Position numbers and translations under genes: made by a program
Notes under the pieces: model-generated
Seen by the model: the letters and a program-made list of their open reading frames with translations, nothing else
Told to the model about the DNA's origin: nothing
Database searches by the model: none
Part shown: in pieces, positions 35,320 to 44,057 of the stretch
How positions within the stretch are numbered: position 1 is the first letter of the stretch
Layout: each line of letters begins with the position of its first letter
Assembly (NCBI RefSeq): GCF_902498805.1
Contig: NZ_LR701574.1
Span: forward strand, 186,001 to 250,000
DNA length: 64,000 nucleotides
Reading direction: 5' to 3'
Source: Imperialibacter sp. EC-SDR9
Lineage (GTDB): Bacteria > Bacteroidota > Bacteroidia > Cytophagales > Cyclobacteriaceae

Positions 35320-36575
35320 ACTACAAGCTCATATCTTCGATTGCCCTCTCCCTCCTGCTGGCACGCTGGAAGCAAACATTGGTGGCTGCCGTTGGCGTCA
35401 TGTTCAGCATCACCATGTTCATTGCCTTGCTGGGGTTTATGAATGGCCTCAACGACTTGCTTGACGGACTCATTCTCAACAGAACGGCCCATGTGCGCTT
35501 GTATTCTGAGGTAAAAATCAACCCAAATCAGCCAATTGATAGGGTAAATCGGTTTACGTCGGGCCATAATTTTATCCGGTCGATTAAGCCGACCAATTCT
35601 CGTCAGGAGATATACAACAGTCAGGCTATTTTGCAAGCCATCAGAAAAGATGAGCGGGTGCTTGGGGTGGCACCCAAGATAAGTGCTCCCCTCTTTTTTA
35701 ACACTGGCACCGTCGACATCACCGGAGTGGTCAACGGCATAGATGCCGAAGCTGAAAGCCGGCTTTTTCATTTCGCTGACTATGTAACGGAAGGTAGACC
35801 TGAGGATATTGCCGACATTCCCAACAGCATCATTTTAGGCAAGGCTCTGGCAGACAAGCTCATGGCCGGTATCGGCGATCTTATCTATGTCACTACTCCC
35901 GGAGGCGAAAGGTTTCCGTTGAAGGTGGTCGGCTACTTCCAATCCGGCATTCAGGAGTTTGACAAAACCCAAAGCTATGCATCACTAGGTACCACCCAAA
36001 AGCTCTTTGGCCGGGGTAAGTCATACATAACCGACATACAGGTGAAACTGAATGACCTGGAATCGGCACCGGCAGTGGCTAAGGAGTATCAGCGATTATT
36101 TCAGGTAGATGCGGAGGACATCCAAACGGCCAATTCACAGTTTGAAACAGGCAGCTTTGTGCGATCTCTTATTTCCTATGCCGTCGGCATTACGCTACTG
36201 ATTGTTTCAGGTTTTGGGATTTACAATATCCTGAACATGATGATTTATGAGAAGATGGATTCCATTGCCATTTTAAAAGCTACTGGGTTTTCCGGCAAGG
36301 ATGTGAACCGGATTTTCATTCTCATCGCCCTGAGCATAGGTGTCTCTGGAGGGCTTGCCGGCTTGCTCTTCGGGCTGCTGGCGTCAGTCGGGATCGATCA
36401 TATTCCATTTAATACGGCTGCGCTGCCCACCATCACCACCTATCCGGTAAACTACGATCTGGTGTACTATGCCATTGGCCTGGGCTTTTCCCTGGTCACC
36501 ACTTACCTGGCGGGGCTCTTCCCTGCCAGCAAAGCCAGTCATATCGATCCGGTCATCATTATAAGAGGGAAATAG
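35316..36575 (+). CDS. ABC transporter permease, MacB/FtsX type
   Basis: A 419-residue permease with a first membrane helix (about 20-40, TLVAAVGVMFSITMFIALLGF), a large MacB-type periplasmic domain (about 45-275), and three helices at the C-terminus (SYAVGITLLIVSGFGIYNIL; the LIALSIGVSGGLAGLLFGLL region; YYAIGLGFSLVTTYLAGLFPA). The NMMIYEKMDSIAILKATGFSG motif is the FtsX coupling segment that contacts the ATPase. The start is the TTG at 35316 overlapping the adaptor stop (TTGA); later Met codons would remove the first helix. Without its own ATPase domain it resembles LolC/E or a split MacB. Confidence 0.87.
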   Translation: MNYKLISSIALSLLLARWKQTLVAAVGVMFSITMFIALLGFMNGLNDLLDGLILNRTAHVRLYSEVKINPNQPIDRVNRFTSGHNFIRSIKPTNSRQEIYNSQAILQAIRKDERVLGVAPKISAPLFFNTGTVDITGVVNGIDAEAESRLFHFADYVTEGRPEDIADIPNSIILGKALADKLMAGIGDLIYVTTPGGERFPLKVVGYFQSGIQEFDKTQSYASLGTTQKLFGRGKSYITDIQVKLNDLESAPAVAKEYQRLFQVDAEDIQTANSQFETGSFVRSLISYAVGITLLIVSGFGIYNILNMMIYEKMDSIAILKATGFSGKDVNRIFILIALSIGVSGGLAGLLFGLLASVGIDHIPFNTAALPTITTYPVNYDLVYYAIGLGFSLVTTYLAGLFPASKASHIDPVIIIRGK

Positions 36576-36576
36576 C

Positions 36577-37254
36577 ATGGGACAGGTAGTTTTAGAAGCC
36601 AGGCATATCAACAAGAGTTTTCGTGACCCCGTCACTGTGAAGGTGTTGAAAGACATCAATTTCAAGGTGAACAAGGGTGAGTTCGTCTCAATGATGGGCA
36701 AATCCGGTTGTGGTAAGTCAACCTTGCTATACATTCTCTCGACCATGGACACCGATTTCGAGGGAGACCTGCTGATTGATCAGGAGTCAACAAAGGGTAA
36801 GAATGAACCTCACCTTGCCCGCATCCGCAACGAAAAAATCGGGTTTGTCTTTCAGTTTCACTACTTGTGGAACGAGTTTACTGTTCTGCGAAACGTGATG
36901 CTGCCCGGCTTGAAACTCAACAAGTATTCCGAAAAGGAAATCGAACACAATGCCATGGAACGGCTGAAGCTGCTTGGAATGCAAGACCTGGCATTGAAAC
37001 AAGCCAACAGGATATCGGGTGGTGAAAAACAACGGGTGGCACTTGCCAGGGCCATGATCAACGATCCTCTCATCATTATGGGTGACGAGCCAACCGGCAA
37101 CCTCGACAAAAAGAACAGCCAAATTGTGTTCGATATTTTCAAGGAAATGTCTGAAGAGTTGAATCAAACGCTACTCATTGTCACCCACGATCCTGAGTTT
37201 GCAGCAAAGACCCACAGGATCATAGAAATGGAAGACGGGCGGATTGTTTCCTGA
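36577..37254 (+). CDS. ABC transporter ATPase, LolD/MacB type
   Basis: A 225-residue ATPase beginning one base after the permease stop. Walker A GKSGCGKST at 41-49, Q-loop in VFQFHY near residue 92, signature ISGGEKQ at 146-152, Walker B LIIMGDEP at 165-172 and the switch His in VTHDPEF. These match the MacB/LolD/FtsE subgroup, whose members power mechanotransmission rather than substrate transport across the inner membrane. With the adaptor and permease it forms a complete exporter for lipoprotein, peptide, antibiotic or other envelope cargo; specificity cannot be read. Confidence 0.92.
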   Translation: MGQVVLEARHINKSFRDPVTVKVLKDINFKVNKGEFVSMMGKSGCGKSTLLYILSTMDTDFEGDLLIDQESTKGKNEPHLARIRNEKIGFVFQFHYLWNEFTVLRNVMLPGLKLNKYSEKEIEHNAMERLKLLGMQDLALKQANRISGGEKQRVALARAMINDPLIIMGDEPTGNLDKKNSQIVFDIFKEMSEELNQTLLIVTHDPEFAAKTHRIIEMEDGRIVS

Positions 37255-37292
37255 TGGTGCCTCAGCTGGCTAACTATGTGCAGGTTTGATGT

Positions 37293-39758
37293 CTAAAACT
37301 CTTTTTCTCCAAACTCGCTCTTAATAAATCGGGCTTTGTTTTTAGAGCGATTCAGAGTGTAGCTCAGGTTCAGAATCACCATATCCACTTCATACACATA
37401 GTTGGTGGTGGTATAGAACTCGCCAGGCCTGCCGGTAGTAATCCGCTGCTCATTGGTAGGCAAAAGGCCCATGTCCATATTGAGCCACTGCAGACTAGCA
37501 GAAAGCTGATCATTCATGAAAGTCTTTCTCAGAGTCAGGTTCGGCGAAAGAAACCTGGAGTCTTCGCCCTGCGCCGTCACCCTCTTTGACTGATAATTGA
37601 TCGTCCATTGGAGGCTGAAGGTTTCGCAAAGGTTCAGGGTGGTGTTGACGTTGATCGAATACACCCAGCTGGCGTTGTTCATCGGGCGGCTGTCAAAAGA
37701 CCCCACAATTGCGTAGTGGTATACGTTAGCCCCAACAAATGCCTTCCACATTTTGCTGACCTTTAGTTCTGTTCCCAGCTCCAGACCTGCCGACTTTGCC
37801 GTGCCTACATTGGAGTAAATTCTGTTGAGTATGGTGTCGTTGTACACCGTATTGACCCTGTTGATCACATTGTCGACGTTCCTGAAATAGGCTGTTACAA
37901 AAACGGATTGTTCTCCCATATTTTTCACAGCCCCCAATTCTACCAAATCAATGAATTCAGGGAGCAGTGTCGGGTCGCCCTGCTCCAGGGTCTCAGAGTG
38001 TTCCCTTTCCGGAAAGGGATTCATCTTAAATGTGGCTGTTCGTTCTATTCTCTTGCTGTAGACAGCCTTCACCGTCAAGTCATCGCTCACGGTGTACTGC
38101 ACATTGGCTGATGGAAAGGGCTTTACAAAATCATAGCGGTAAGTGGTATCAACCAAGCCGATCTTGTCCTTTAACTCAAGACTTCGGTTCATGTATTCTG
38201 TTCTAATACCAGCACCGTAGGTCCATTTTTCCCTTTTGCCCGATAGCATGGCGTAGCCGGAATGGATAAGTCGTGTGAGATTTACTTCGCTGGAAAACTC
38301 AGGAATGAGCTCGAAAATGCCTGTTTCATTATTCTTTCTCTCATAGATAAAATCGCCGGCATGGTCAAGATTTCTGAATTGGTAGCCCATTTCAACCGTT
38401 CCTAGAGAAAATGGTTTGGCCTTGTAGTCAATCTGTGCCCGAGTGCCAAAAAGTGGGTTGTTGTTGGTGTTGTATTCATCCTGAAACACAACACTTCTGT
38501 CGGGCCACCCGAGGTTTCTGTTGGTGGTTGGCCCACCAAGCAAGGTGTACTCATAAAGCAATGATGCAGAAAGCAGGGAGTTGTTCTCAAACTCATGGCT
38601 GTAATCGAAGCTACCAAGGGCAAAATCGCCTGTGCGGGTTCTCAGGTTTTCATTGAAGTATTGCATGGTGCTCAGGCGGGTGCCCTGATACTCATGGTGG
38701 TTGTCGTAATACAAGATATCTGCTGTTCGATCCGTGTTCCGTTTACCGGCATAAACACCGAGGCTAAAATGGTCGGCTTTCGAAGCTGTGTAGCCAAGGG
38801 TTACTCTTCCCGAATAGTTAATTTCATCGGTGCTTCTTTCTCCATCCGAAGGAAATCTTGTAAGGGTGTCACCCCGCATAGTCCACACGTCACCTTCCCT
38901 TCGACCGGCAATGTCATTTCGCTGAAAACTCCCGCCCACTGAAACATCCCATTTGCCGGCCCTGTGGTTAAAGGTGAAATCAAGACCGTAACGCTGAGCA
39001 TACCGGGCATTATCATAGTTCTGAACGCTGGGCGCACCAACCCGGAGATTGGCCTGCACATAGGTGCCATCAGTGGCGTCATTGCTGGTAGTAATAATAT
39101 TGATGATTCCCCCCTTTCCCTCGGGATCGTATTTAGCTGAAGGAGCTGTGATCAACTCAATGTTCTGTACTGCATTGGCAGGCAATTGATTCAAAATGGC
39201 TGTGGCATCAGTCTGAACTGGCTTTCCATTGATCAATACCACAAAACCCGAGGTGCCCCGGGCTGTGATTTCCCCCTGAGCATTTACTGTCACGGAGGGC
39301 AGGTTCCTCAGCAGGTCGGTGGCGGTTCCACCCTTTGCTGACTGAAATTGCTCTGCTCCATATACTTGCCTGTCAATCTGGTGAATGGTGGCGGCTTTTT
39401 CGCCTTTCACTTCTATCTCGTCCAGCATAGTTTGGTTGGGCCGGATGGCTATTCTCCCAAGGTCTACGATACCGCTTTTCGCTATGATGATGTTATTGAT
39501 GAATGTGGTTTCATAGCCCATAAAGGTAGCTGACAGGTAATAATTACCATACTTCAAGCCAACCACTGCAAAACTCCCCTCAAGAGAAGACACGGCGCCC
39601 GAAACCAACATGCTATCATTCTGATTGTAAACAGCTACACTTCCATATTCAATCGGACTGTCGTTGCTTGCATCATACAGCGCACCTTTTATGCCGGTTT
39701 GAGCGAGGGTTGACAATGTGGAAGACAGCAAGGCGGACAGCAGGAAGACACTCCTCAT
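37293..39758 (-). CDS. Outer-membrane beta-barrel protein, TonB-dependent receptor-like
   Basis: An 821-residue outer-membrane protein: signal peptide (LLSALLSSTLSTLAQ), a CarboxypepD_reg-like domain (GIKGALYDASNDSPIEYGSVAV, about 22-105), a plug domain (QSAKGGTATDLLRNLPSVTVNAQGEI; INGKPVQTDATAILNQLPA; KYDPEGKGGIINIIT) and a beta-barrel of the OMP_b-brl_3 type with VFVTAYFRNVDNVINR and a tail LNLSYTLNRSKNK. It is smaller than SusC and has no SusD partner, so it may take up a peptide or siderophore-like ligand. The AraC regulator 79 bp upstream on the same strand is the likely controller. Confidence 0.88.
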   Translation of the reverse strand: MRSVFLLSALLSSTLSTLAQTGIKGALYDASNDSPIEYGSVAVYNQNDSMLVSGAVSSLEGSFAVVGLKYGNYYLSATFMGYETTFINNIIIAKSGIVDLGRIAIRPNQTMLDEIEVKGEKAATIHQIDRQVYGAEQFQSAKGGTATDLLRNLPSVTVNAQGEITARGTSGFVVLINGKPVQTDATAILNQLPANAVQNIELITAPSAKYDPEGKGGIINIITTSNDATDGTYVQANLRVGAPSVQNYDNARYAQRYGLDFTFNHRAGKWDVSVGGSFQRNDIAGRREGDVWTMRGDTLTRFPSDGERSTDEINYSGRVTLGYTASKADHFSLGVYAGKRNTDRTADILYYDNHHEYQGTRLSTMQYFNENLRTRTGDFALGSFDYSHEFENNSLLSASLLYEYTLLGGPTTNRNLGWPDRSVVFQDEYNTNNNPLFGTRAQIDYKAKPFSLGTVEMGYQFRNLDHAGDFIYERKNNETGIFELIPEFSSEVNLTRLIHSGYAMLSGKREKWTYGAGIRTEYMNRSLELKDKIGLVDTTYRYDFVKPFPSANVQYTVSDDLTVKAVYSKRIERTATFKMNPFPEREHSETLEQGDPTLLPEFIDLVELGAVKNMGEQSVFVTAYFRNVDNVINRVNTVYNDTILNRIYSNVGTAKSAGLELGTELKVSKMWKAFVGANVYHYAIVGSFDSRPMNNASWVYSINVNTTLNLCETFSLQWTINYQSKRVTAQGEDSRFLSPNLTLRKTFMNDQLSASLQWLNMDMGLLPTNEQRITTGRPGEFYTTTNYVYEVDMVILNLSYTLNRSKNKARFIKSEFGEKEF

Positions 39759-39837
39759 AGAACTTGATCATTTGCTGCAAGAAGGCGCTGCCAAACATCA
39801 AAAGTGTGGTAAAATTATTAAAAGGCTGGTACATTTT

Positions 39838-40635
39838 TCACTGTAGGGCAGCTCGGTATTCCGTTGGTGTCATGCTGGTAAGTGACTTGAAGAATTTCAC
39901 AAAATTGGAAGAATCGCTAAAGTTCAACTGATAGGCAATTTCCGAAATGTTAAGCGTTGTATGGGTAATCAGGTTCTTGGCTTCCATGAGCACACGGCCA
40001 TGGATCACGCTCAAAGCACTTGCTTGAATCACATGCTTGCAAATGGCGTTGAGACGATGCATACTGGTATTCATCAACTGTGCATATTCCCCCACTGTTC
40101 TGACATCCATGAACCGCTCGTTGACCAGCGTTTTAAAATTATAAAAATCGGCTACTTCAGGATGATCTCTTCTGTCTTCTTTTTGCAGAGCCAATGTTCG
40201 CAAGAGAATCAGGTTCAAATGTGCACTCAATATCTCTGCTGTCGTTCCTTGTTTGAATGCGTCATAAAAACCCCTCACAAGCACGATAAGGCTGGCATCT
40301 TCGCCAAAACTGAAGGTAGTAGAAAAGCTGATCAGCTTCCTTATCGTTTGGAAGTAAGGCTGCATTGCTTCTTCTTTGAACAAGATGACGAATCCGTCAG
40401 GGATGCTCGTAAAATCCCAGCAATGCACATTGCCGGGGCGAAGGTAGTAACCGGCACCCGGCAAAGCTTCATACACCGTGTCATCGATACTATGAGTACC
40501 ATAGCCTTTCGACAAAAAGATCAATTCATGGTAGCCGGCATGTTTGTGAGCTTTCGTGGGCTTGATCACTGGCTTCATCACAGAAACCTTGATCAAAACA
40601 TTGTCTTCTATCTTTTTCTTTACAGCAATGGCCAT
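39838..40635 (-). CDS. AraC-family transcriptional regulator with cupin domain
   Basis: A 265-residue regulator when started at the ATG at 40633-40635 (the frame runs 13 codons further). The N-terminal half is a cupin-like sensor (KAHKHAGYHELIFLSKGYGTHSI, then LPGAGYYLRPGNVHCWDF, about 25-130). The C-terminal half has the double helix-turn-helix of AraC proteins, with the second helix pair NISEIAYQLNFSDSSNFVKFFKSLTSMTPTEYR intact. It is the first gene before a TonB-dependent-receptor-like gene on the same strand and probably regulates it. The ligand is unknown; the His-rich cupin start (KAHKHAGYHE) is normal for the family. Confidence 0.9.
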   Translation of the reverse strand: MAIAVKKKIEDNVLIKVSVMKPVIKPTKAHKHAGYHELIFLSKGYGTHSIDDTVYEALPGAGYYLRPGNVHCWDFTSIPDGFVILFKEEAMQPYFQTIRKLISFSTTFSFGEDASLIVLVRGFYDAFKQGTTAEILSAHLNLILLRTLALQKEDRRDHPEVADFYNFKTLVNERFMDVRTVGEYAQLMNTSMHRLNAICKHVIQASALSVIHGRVLMEAKNLITHTTLNISEIAYQLNFSDSSNFVKFFKSLTSMTPTEYRAALQ

Positions 40636-40829
40636 GTCAATATGGGACGATAGCACGCAAGATATCGTTAACACGGTAAACCCAGCACAAAAATAATGAT
40701 AGCGGGTATATTCGATGACAGGTTGCGAATATCAATTAGCGGATAGACATTCATCTACTGCCGCTACACCACGAAGGAAGCTGCTTAGTAGCTAAAATCG
40801 ATTGTGCCACAATTCCGTTACGTGATTCC

Positions 40830-43439
40830 TCACTCATCCTTCAGCGTCCTCGTCGGATTCACACTCGCTGCCTGATACGACTTCACACTTACGGTAAGTG
40901 CCCCCACCACAAATGCGGTGAACCCAGCCAGCATAAATGCGCTCAAAGTCAGGTCAGTTCTAAAGGCAAAACCGTTGAGCCACTCCTGCATGTAATACCA
41001 GGCCACCGGTGCAGCCAGCAAAAAGGCGACGATCATCAGTCTGCTGTAGTCTTTGGAAAGCAGTATTACCAAACCTGTGACGCTGGCACCATGCACTTTT
41101 CTGATCCCAATTTCCCTGGAACGCTGGTCGGCAGAAAAGGAGGACAAGCCAAACAATCCGAGACAGGAAATGAAGATTGATACTACTGCAAAGATATTCA
41201 CGAGCGTGCTGAGTGTCATTTCGGTGCGATAGGAGGCGGCGTAGCTGGCATCAAGAAATTCGTATTGAAAGGGAAAACCAGGACTAAGCGCAGTGGTGAC
41301 CTCTTCTATGCCAGCAATCCCTTTAGGGATGTCATTTTGAAGCCTGATAAGCGCCACCGACGTGTATGGCGGACTGTAGCGGACAATCAGCGGTGCCACC
41401 GGCTCGTACAAGCTCTGCATATGGAAGTTCTTCACAATACCGATCACCTTGCCTTTCATCCCCCATACCGACAGGTTTTCGCCCACTGGCTCATCAAAGC
41501 CCATGATGTCGGCCATTACTTCGTTAATGATATAATTGGCAGTATCTGAAGCGAAGTCCTTTGAGAAATCACGACCGTCGGCTATCTCCATTCCCATGGA
41601 AGAGAAAAAACCCAAATCCACCATCAATACGTTGACTTCTATCTCTGCATTGGGATCTTTGCCATCCCACTGCGAGCTGCCGGTTGATCTGCCGTACGAC
41701 AGTGGATTGCCACTGGCAAAAGATACCTCCTTAACCTCGGGTATATTGAGTAACTCGGTTTTGTATACGTCCCTTCGATTGGTCAGATCCTGCGGCATGT
41801 ACAGGTATGCCATGTTTTCCTTGTCGAGGCCCAGGTTTTTGTTGAGCACAAAGTTCATCTGCCGGGCGACCACCAGGCTCCCGATGATCAAAATAATAGA
41901 CAAGGCAAACTGAAAAACGACAAGGCCGTTTCTGAAGTAGATGCTTGAGGCAGACTGCCGGACTGCTCCTTTCAGCGAGTTAGTCACTTTAAAGGAGGGC
42001 AATAATAAAGCTGGATAACTCCCGGAAAGCAAGCCGGTAACAGCTATCAAAGCGCTTATGCCCATCCAAAACCTCGAGTCAGTAAAATCAAGGTAAAGCT
42101 GTTTGTCGGTAAGCCCATTGAAGTAAGGAACAATGAGCAGCACCAGACCAATGGACAACAACACGGCGACGATCGTGATCATGAACGACTCTACCAGAAA
42201 CTGCTGCCCCAGCGTACGCCTTTGGGCACCCAGCACCTTTCTTACTCCAATTTCTTTCGTTCTTCGGCTGGCCCTGGCCGTAGAAAGATTCATGAAGTTG
42301 ATACAGGAAATAACCAATAGAAAAATGGCAATAATGGTCAGTATTCTCACATACTGGATTCTACCACCTGATGGCACAGCGTTTTTGAAATTGGAATGCA
42401 GGTAGGTGTCGGTGGCTTTGAGCACCATGAGCCGCTCATCAGCAGCGTTGTCTGTATTGTTGTTGATTTCCTGCTCTATCCTTTGCTGCACGGCAACCAG
42501 ATCGGCGCCGGGCTTCACTGTAAAGTAGATACTAAAACCGCCATTGAACCAGCTCCTGATCCACTCGTTACGGGCGATATACTCGTGGGCAGGGAGTAAA
42601 AAATCAAAAGTCATTGACGATTGACTACCGACGTCTTCAAAAACACCAGACACTGTAAACTCCTGACTTTCATCTATTTTAATCACCTTACTTAATGCGT
42701 CTGTTTTCCAGCTTTCTCCAAAATACTTTTTAGCGAGTTTTTCGGAGATCACAACCGAATGCGGGTCATTCAAAGCGCTCGCCGGATCGCCGGCGGCAAA
42801 AGGAAAACTAAAAATGCTAAAGAATTCGGGCGACACATACCTCCCCTTTTCATAAGACACACTTTCGTCGAGGCGAAACAACAGCTCCAGCTCCCAGCTG
42901 TAGTAGGTTACTTCATCCACTTCAGGATAATTGTTGGTCAGCGCCCCGCCCAAAGGGCCGGGAATGCTTCCGGTGGTGATTACCTCTCCGTTGGCCTGGT
43001 ACATATTGCGCCACACCTGATAGATGCGGCCGGCGTTTACATGAAACTGGTCCTTTTCTACCTCATCGTTGACCCATAGTAGAATAAGGATACTCGACGT
43101 AAGCCCCACAATGAGCCCGAAAAGATTGAGCACAGTGTACCCCTTGTACCTCAGCGCATGGCGAATCGCCATTTTGACGTGATTGAATAGCATAGCGTTG
43201 TTATTTTGAGTTTTGAAAAATTCATTGGTCTTAATGATGCCAGGCCTGAAGAGTTTTACCACATCAAACGCAAAAAGCCAGCGGGCCTTGCGTGGGGTGT
43301 TTGTTACTCTTTGCTCAAATAGCTCAACCAGGTCGCCTTCCACGTCTTCCAGTAGATCCGGATCGCAGAACCAATGAAGAAACGCCAGCAGCCATTTGGG
43401 CGGCGAAGGAATGGGCTTTTCTGTGGGTTTGTTGCTCAT
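40830..43439 (-). CDS. FtsX-type ABC permease with N-terminal permease-prefix domain
   Basis: An 869-residue permease made of two MacB_PCD/FtsX units. It begins with a roughly 80-residue cytoplasmic 'permease prefix' (PPKWLLAFLHWFCDPDLLEDVEGDLVELFEQRV), a fusion typical of Cytophagales and other Bacteroidota. Then come TM1 (VLNLFGLIVGLTSSILILLWV), periplasmic domain 1, three helices with STARASRRTKEIGVRKVLGAQRR, a second TM1 after AVRQSASSIYFRNGLVVFQFALSII, periplasmic domain 2, and a final three-helix block with ADQRSREIGIRKVHGAS. The ATPase subunit is not adjacent. The gene overlaps the upstream PadR regulator by 4 bp, so the two are co-translated. Confidence 0.92.
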   Translation of the reverse strand: MSNKPTEKPIPSPPKWLLAFLHWFCDPDLLEDVEGDLVELFEQRVTNTPRKARWLFAFDVVKLFRPGIIKTNEFFKTQNNNAMLFNHVKMAIRHALRYKGYTVLNLFGLIVGLTSSILILLWVNDEVEKDQFHVNAGRIYQVWRNMYQANGEVITTGSIPGPLGGALTNNYPEVDEVTYYSWELELLFRLDESVSYEKGRYVSPEFFSIFSFPFAAGDPASALNDPHSVVISEKLAKKYFGESWKTDALSKVIKIDESQEFTVSGVFEDVGSQSSMTFDFLLPAHEYIARNEWIRSWFNGGFSIYFTVKPGADLVAVQQRIEQEINNNTDNAADERLMVLKATDTYLHSNFKNAVPSGGRIQYVRILTIIAIFLLVISCINFMNLSTARASRRTKEIGVRKVLGAQRRTLGQQFLVESFMITIVAVLLSIGLVLLIVPYFNGLTDKQLYLDFTDSRFWMGISALIAVTGLLSGSYPALLLPSFKVTNSLKGAVRQSASSIYFRNGLVVFQFALSIILIIGSLVVARQMNFVLNKNLGLDKENMAYLYMPQDLTNRRDVYKTELLNIPEVKEVSFASGNPLSYGRSTGSSQWDGKDPNAEIEVNVLMVDLGFFSSMGMEIADGRDFSKDFASDTANYIINEVMADIMGFDEPVGENLSVWGMKGKVIGIVKNFHMQSLYEPVAPLIVRYSPPYTSVALIRLQNDIPKGIAGIEEVTTALSPGFPFQYEFLDASYAASYRTEMTLSTLVNIFAVVSIFISCLGLFGLSSFSADQRSREIGIRKVHGASVTGLVILLSKDYSRLMIVAFLLAAPVAWYYMQEWLNGFAFRTDLTLSAFMLAGFTAFVVGALTVSVKSYQAASVNPTRTLKDE

Positions 43440-43774
43440 ATAAACTTAAAGTCGAAGGCGACTGACGGAATGGCCTCCCAAAGTTGCTGGCGGGCAGCCA
43501 TGGCTTCTTCCAGCGCCTTCTTGCCAAAGGGCGTTACCTTGAAGTATCGCTTCCTCTTCCCTCCCCTTACTGCAGTGGCTTCGCCAAATTCGGAGGTCAG
43601 AAAGCCTTTCTTCTCTAAGCGCTTTAGTGCTATTCGCATGGCACCTACGCTTACGGACCTTTTCAGTCTCGTCTCAATGTCTTCCTTAATAGCAATGCCG
43701 TAAGCACTTTCGTACAGCACCGCCACCGTCAACAACACAATTTCTTCGAACTCCCCTATTGAATATTTGCCCAT
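43436..43774 (-). CDS. PadR-family transcriptional regulator
   Basis: A 112-residue winged-helix regulator of the PadR type: GEFEEIVLLTVAVLYESAYGIAIKEDIE, then SVGAMRIALKRLEKKGFLTSEF and a basic wing GGKRKRYFKVTPFGKKALEEA. PadR proteins repress transport genes and release DNA on binding a ligand. Here the ATGA overlap with a prefix-FtsX permease matches the recurring PadR/permease pairs of this phylum, so it probably represses that operon from a promoter at 43775-44057. Confidence 0.93.
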   Translation of the reverse strand: MGKYSIGEFEEIVLLTVAVLYESAYGIAIKEDIETRLKRSVSVGAMRIALKRLEKKGFLTSEFGEATAVRGGKRKRYFKVTPFGKKALEEAMAARQQLWEAIPSVAFDFKFI

Positions 43775-44057
43775 GATTTTTATTTTAATACTAAATGTAA
43801 TTAAAATATTTAAATCCTAAAAGTAATCTTAATGGTGATGCACATGAATTCAGTGATTTCATGATGGTATAACTGCGATTAATGGAGAAGGTAACAATGA
43901 GACGTAAAATTTTGCCACCACCTAACCCTGATGTGGAGATGTTTGAATGCCCATTGGAGGCAGAATGCTCCTGTTGAGTGAACATAATTTGAACGAAACA
44001 TTACCGTTTTCTTTCGTATATTTAATTGAAATCGTTGGCCATTAAACACTTAACACT

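Noticed and set aside
43791-43985. 64-residue minus-strand frame upstream of PadR
   Set aside because: No domain, poor start context, and it lies in the promoter region of the PadR/permease pair.
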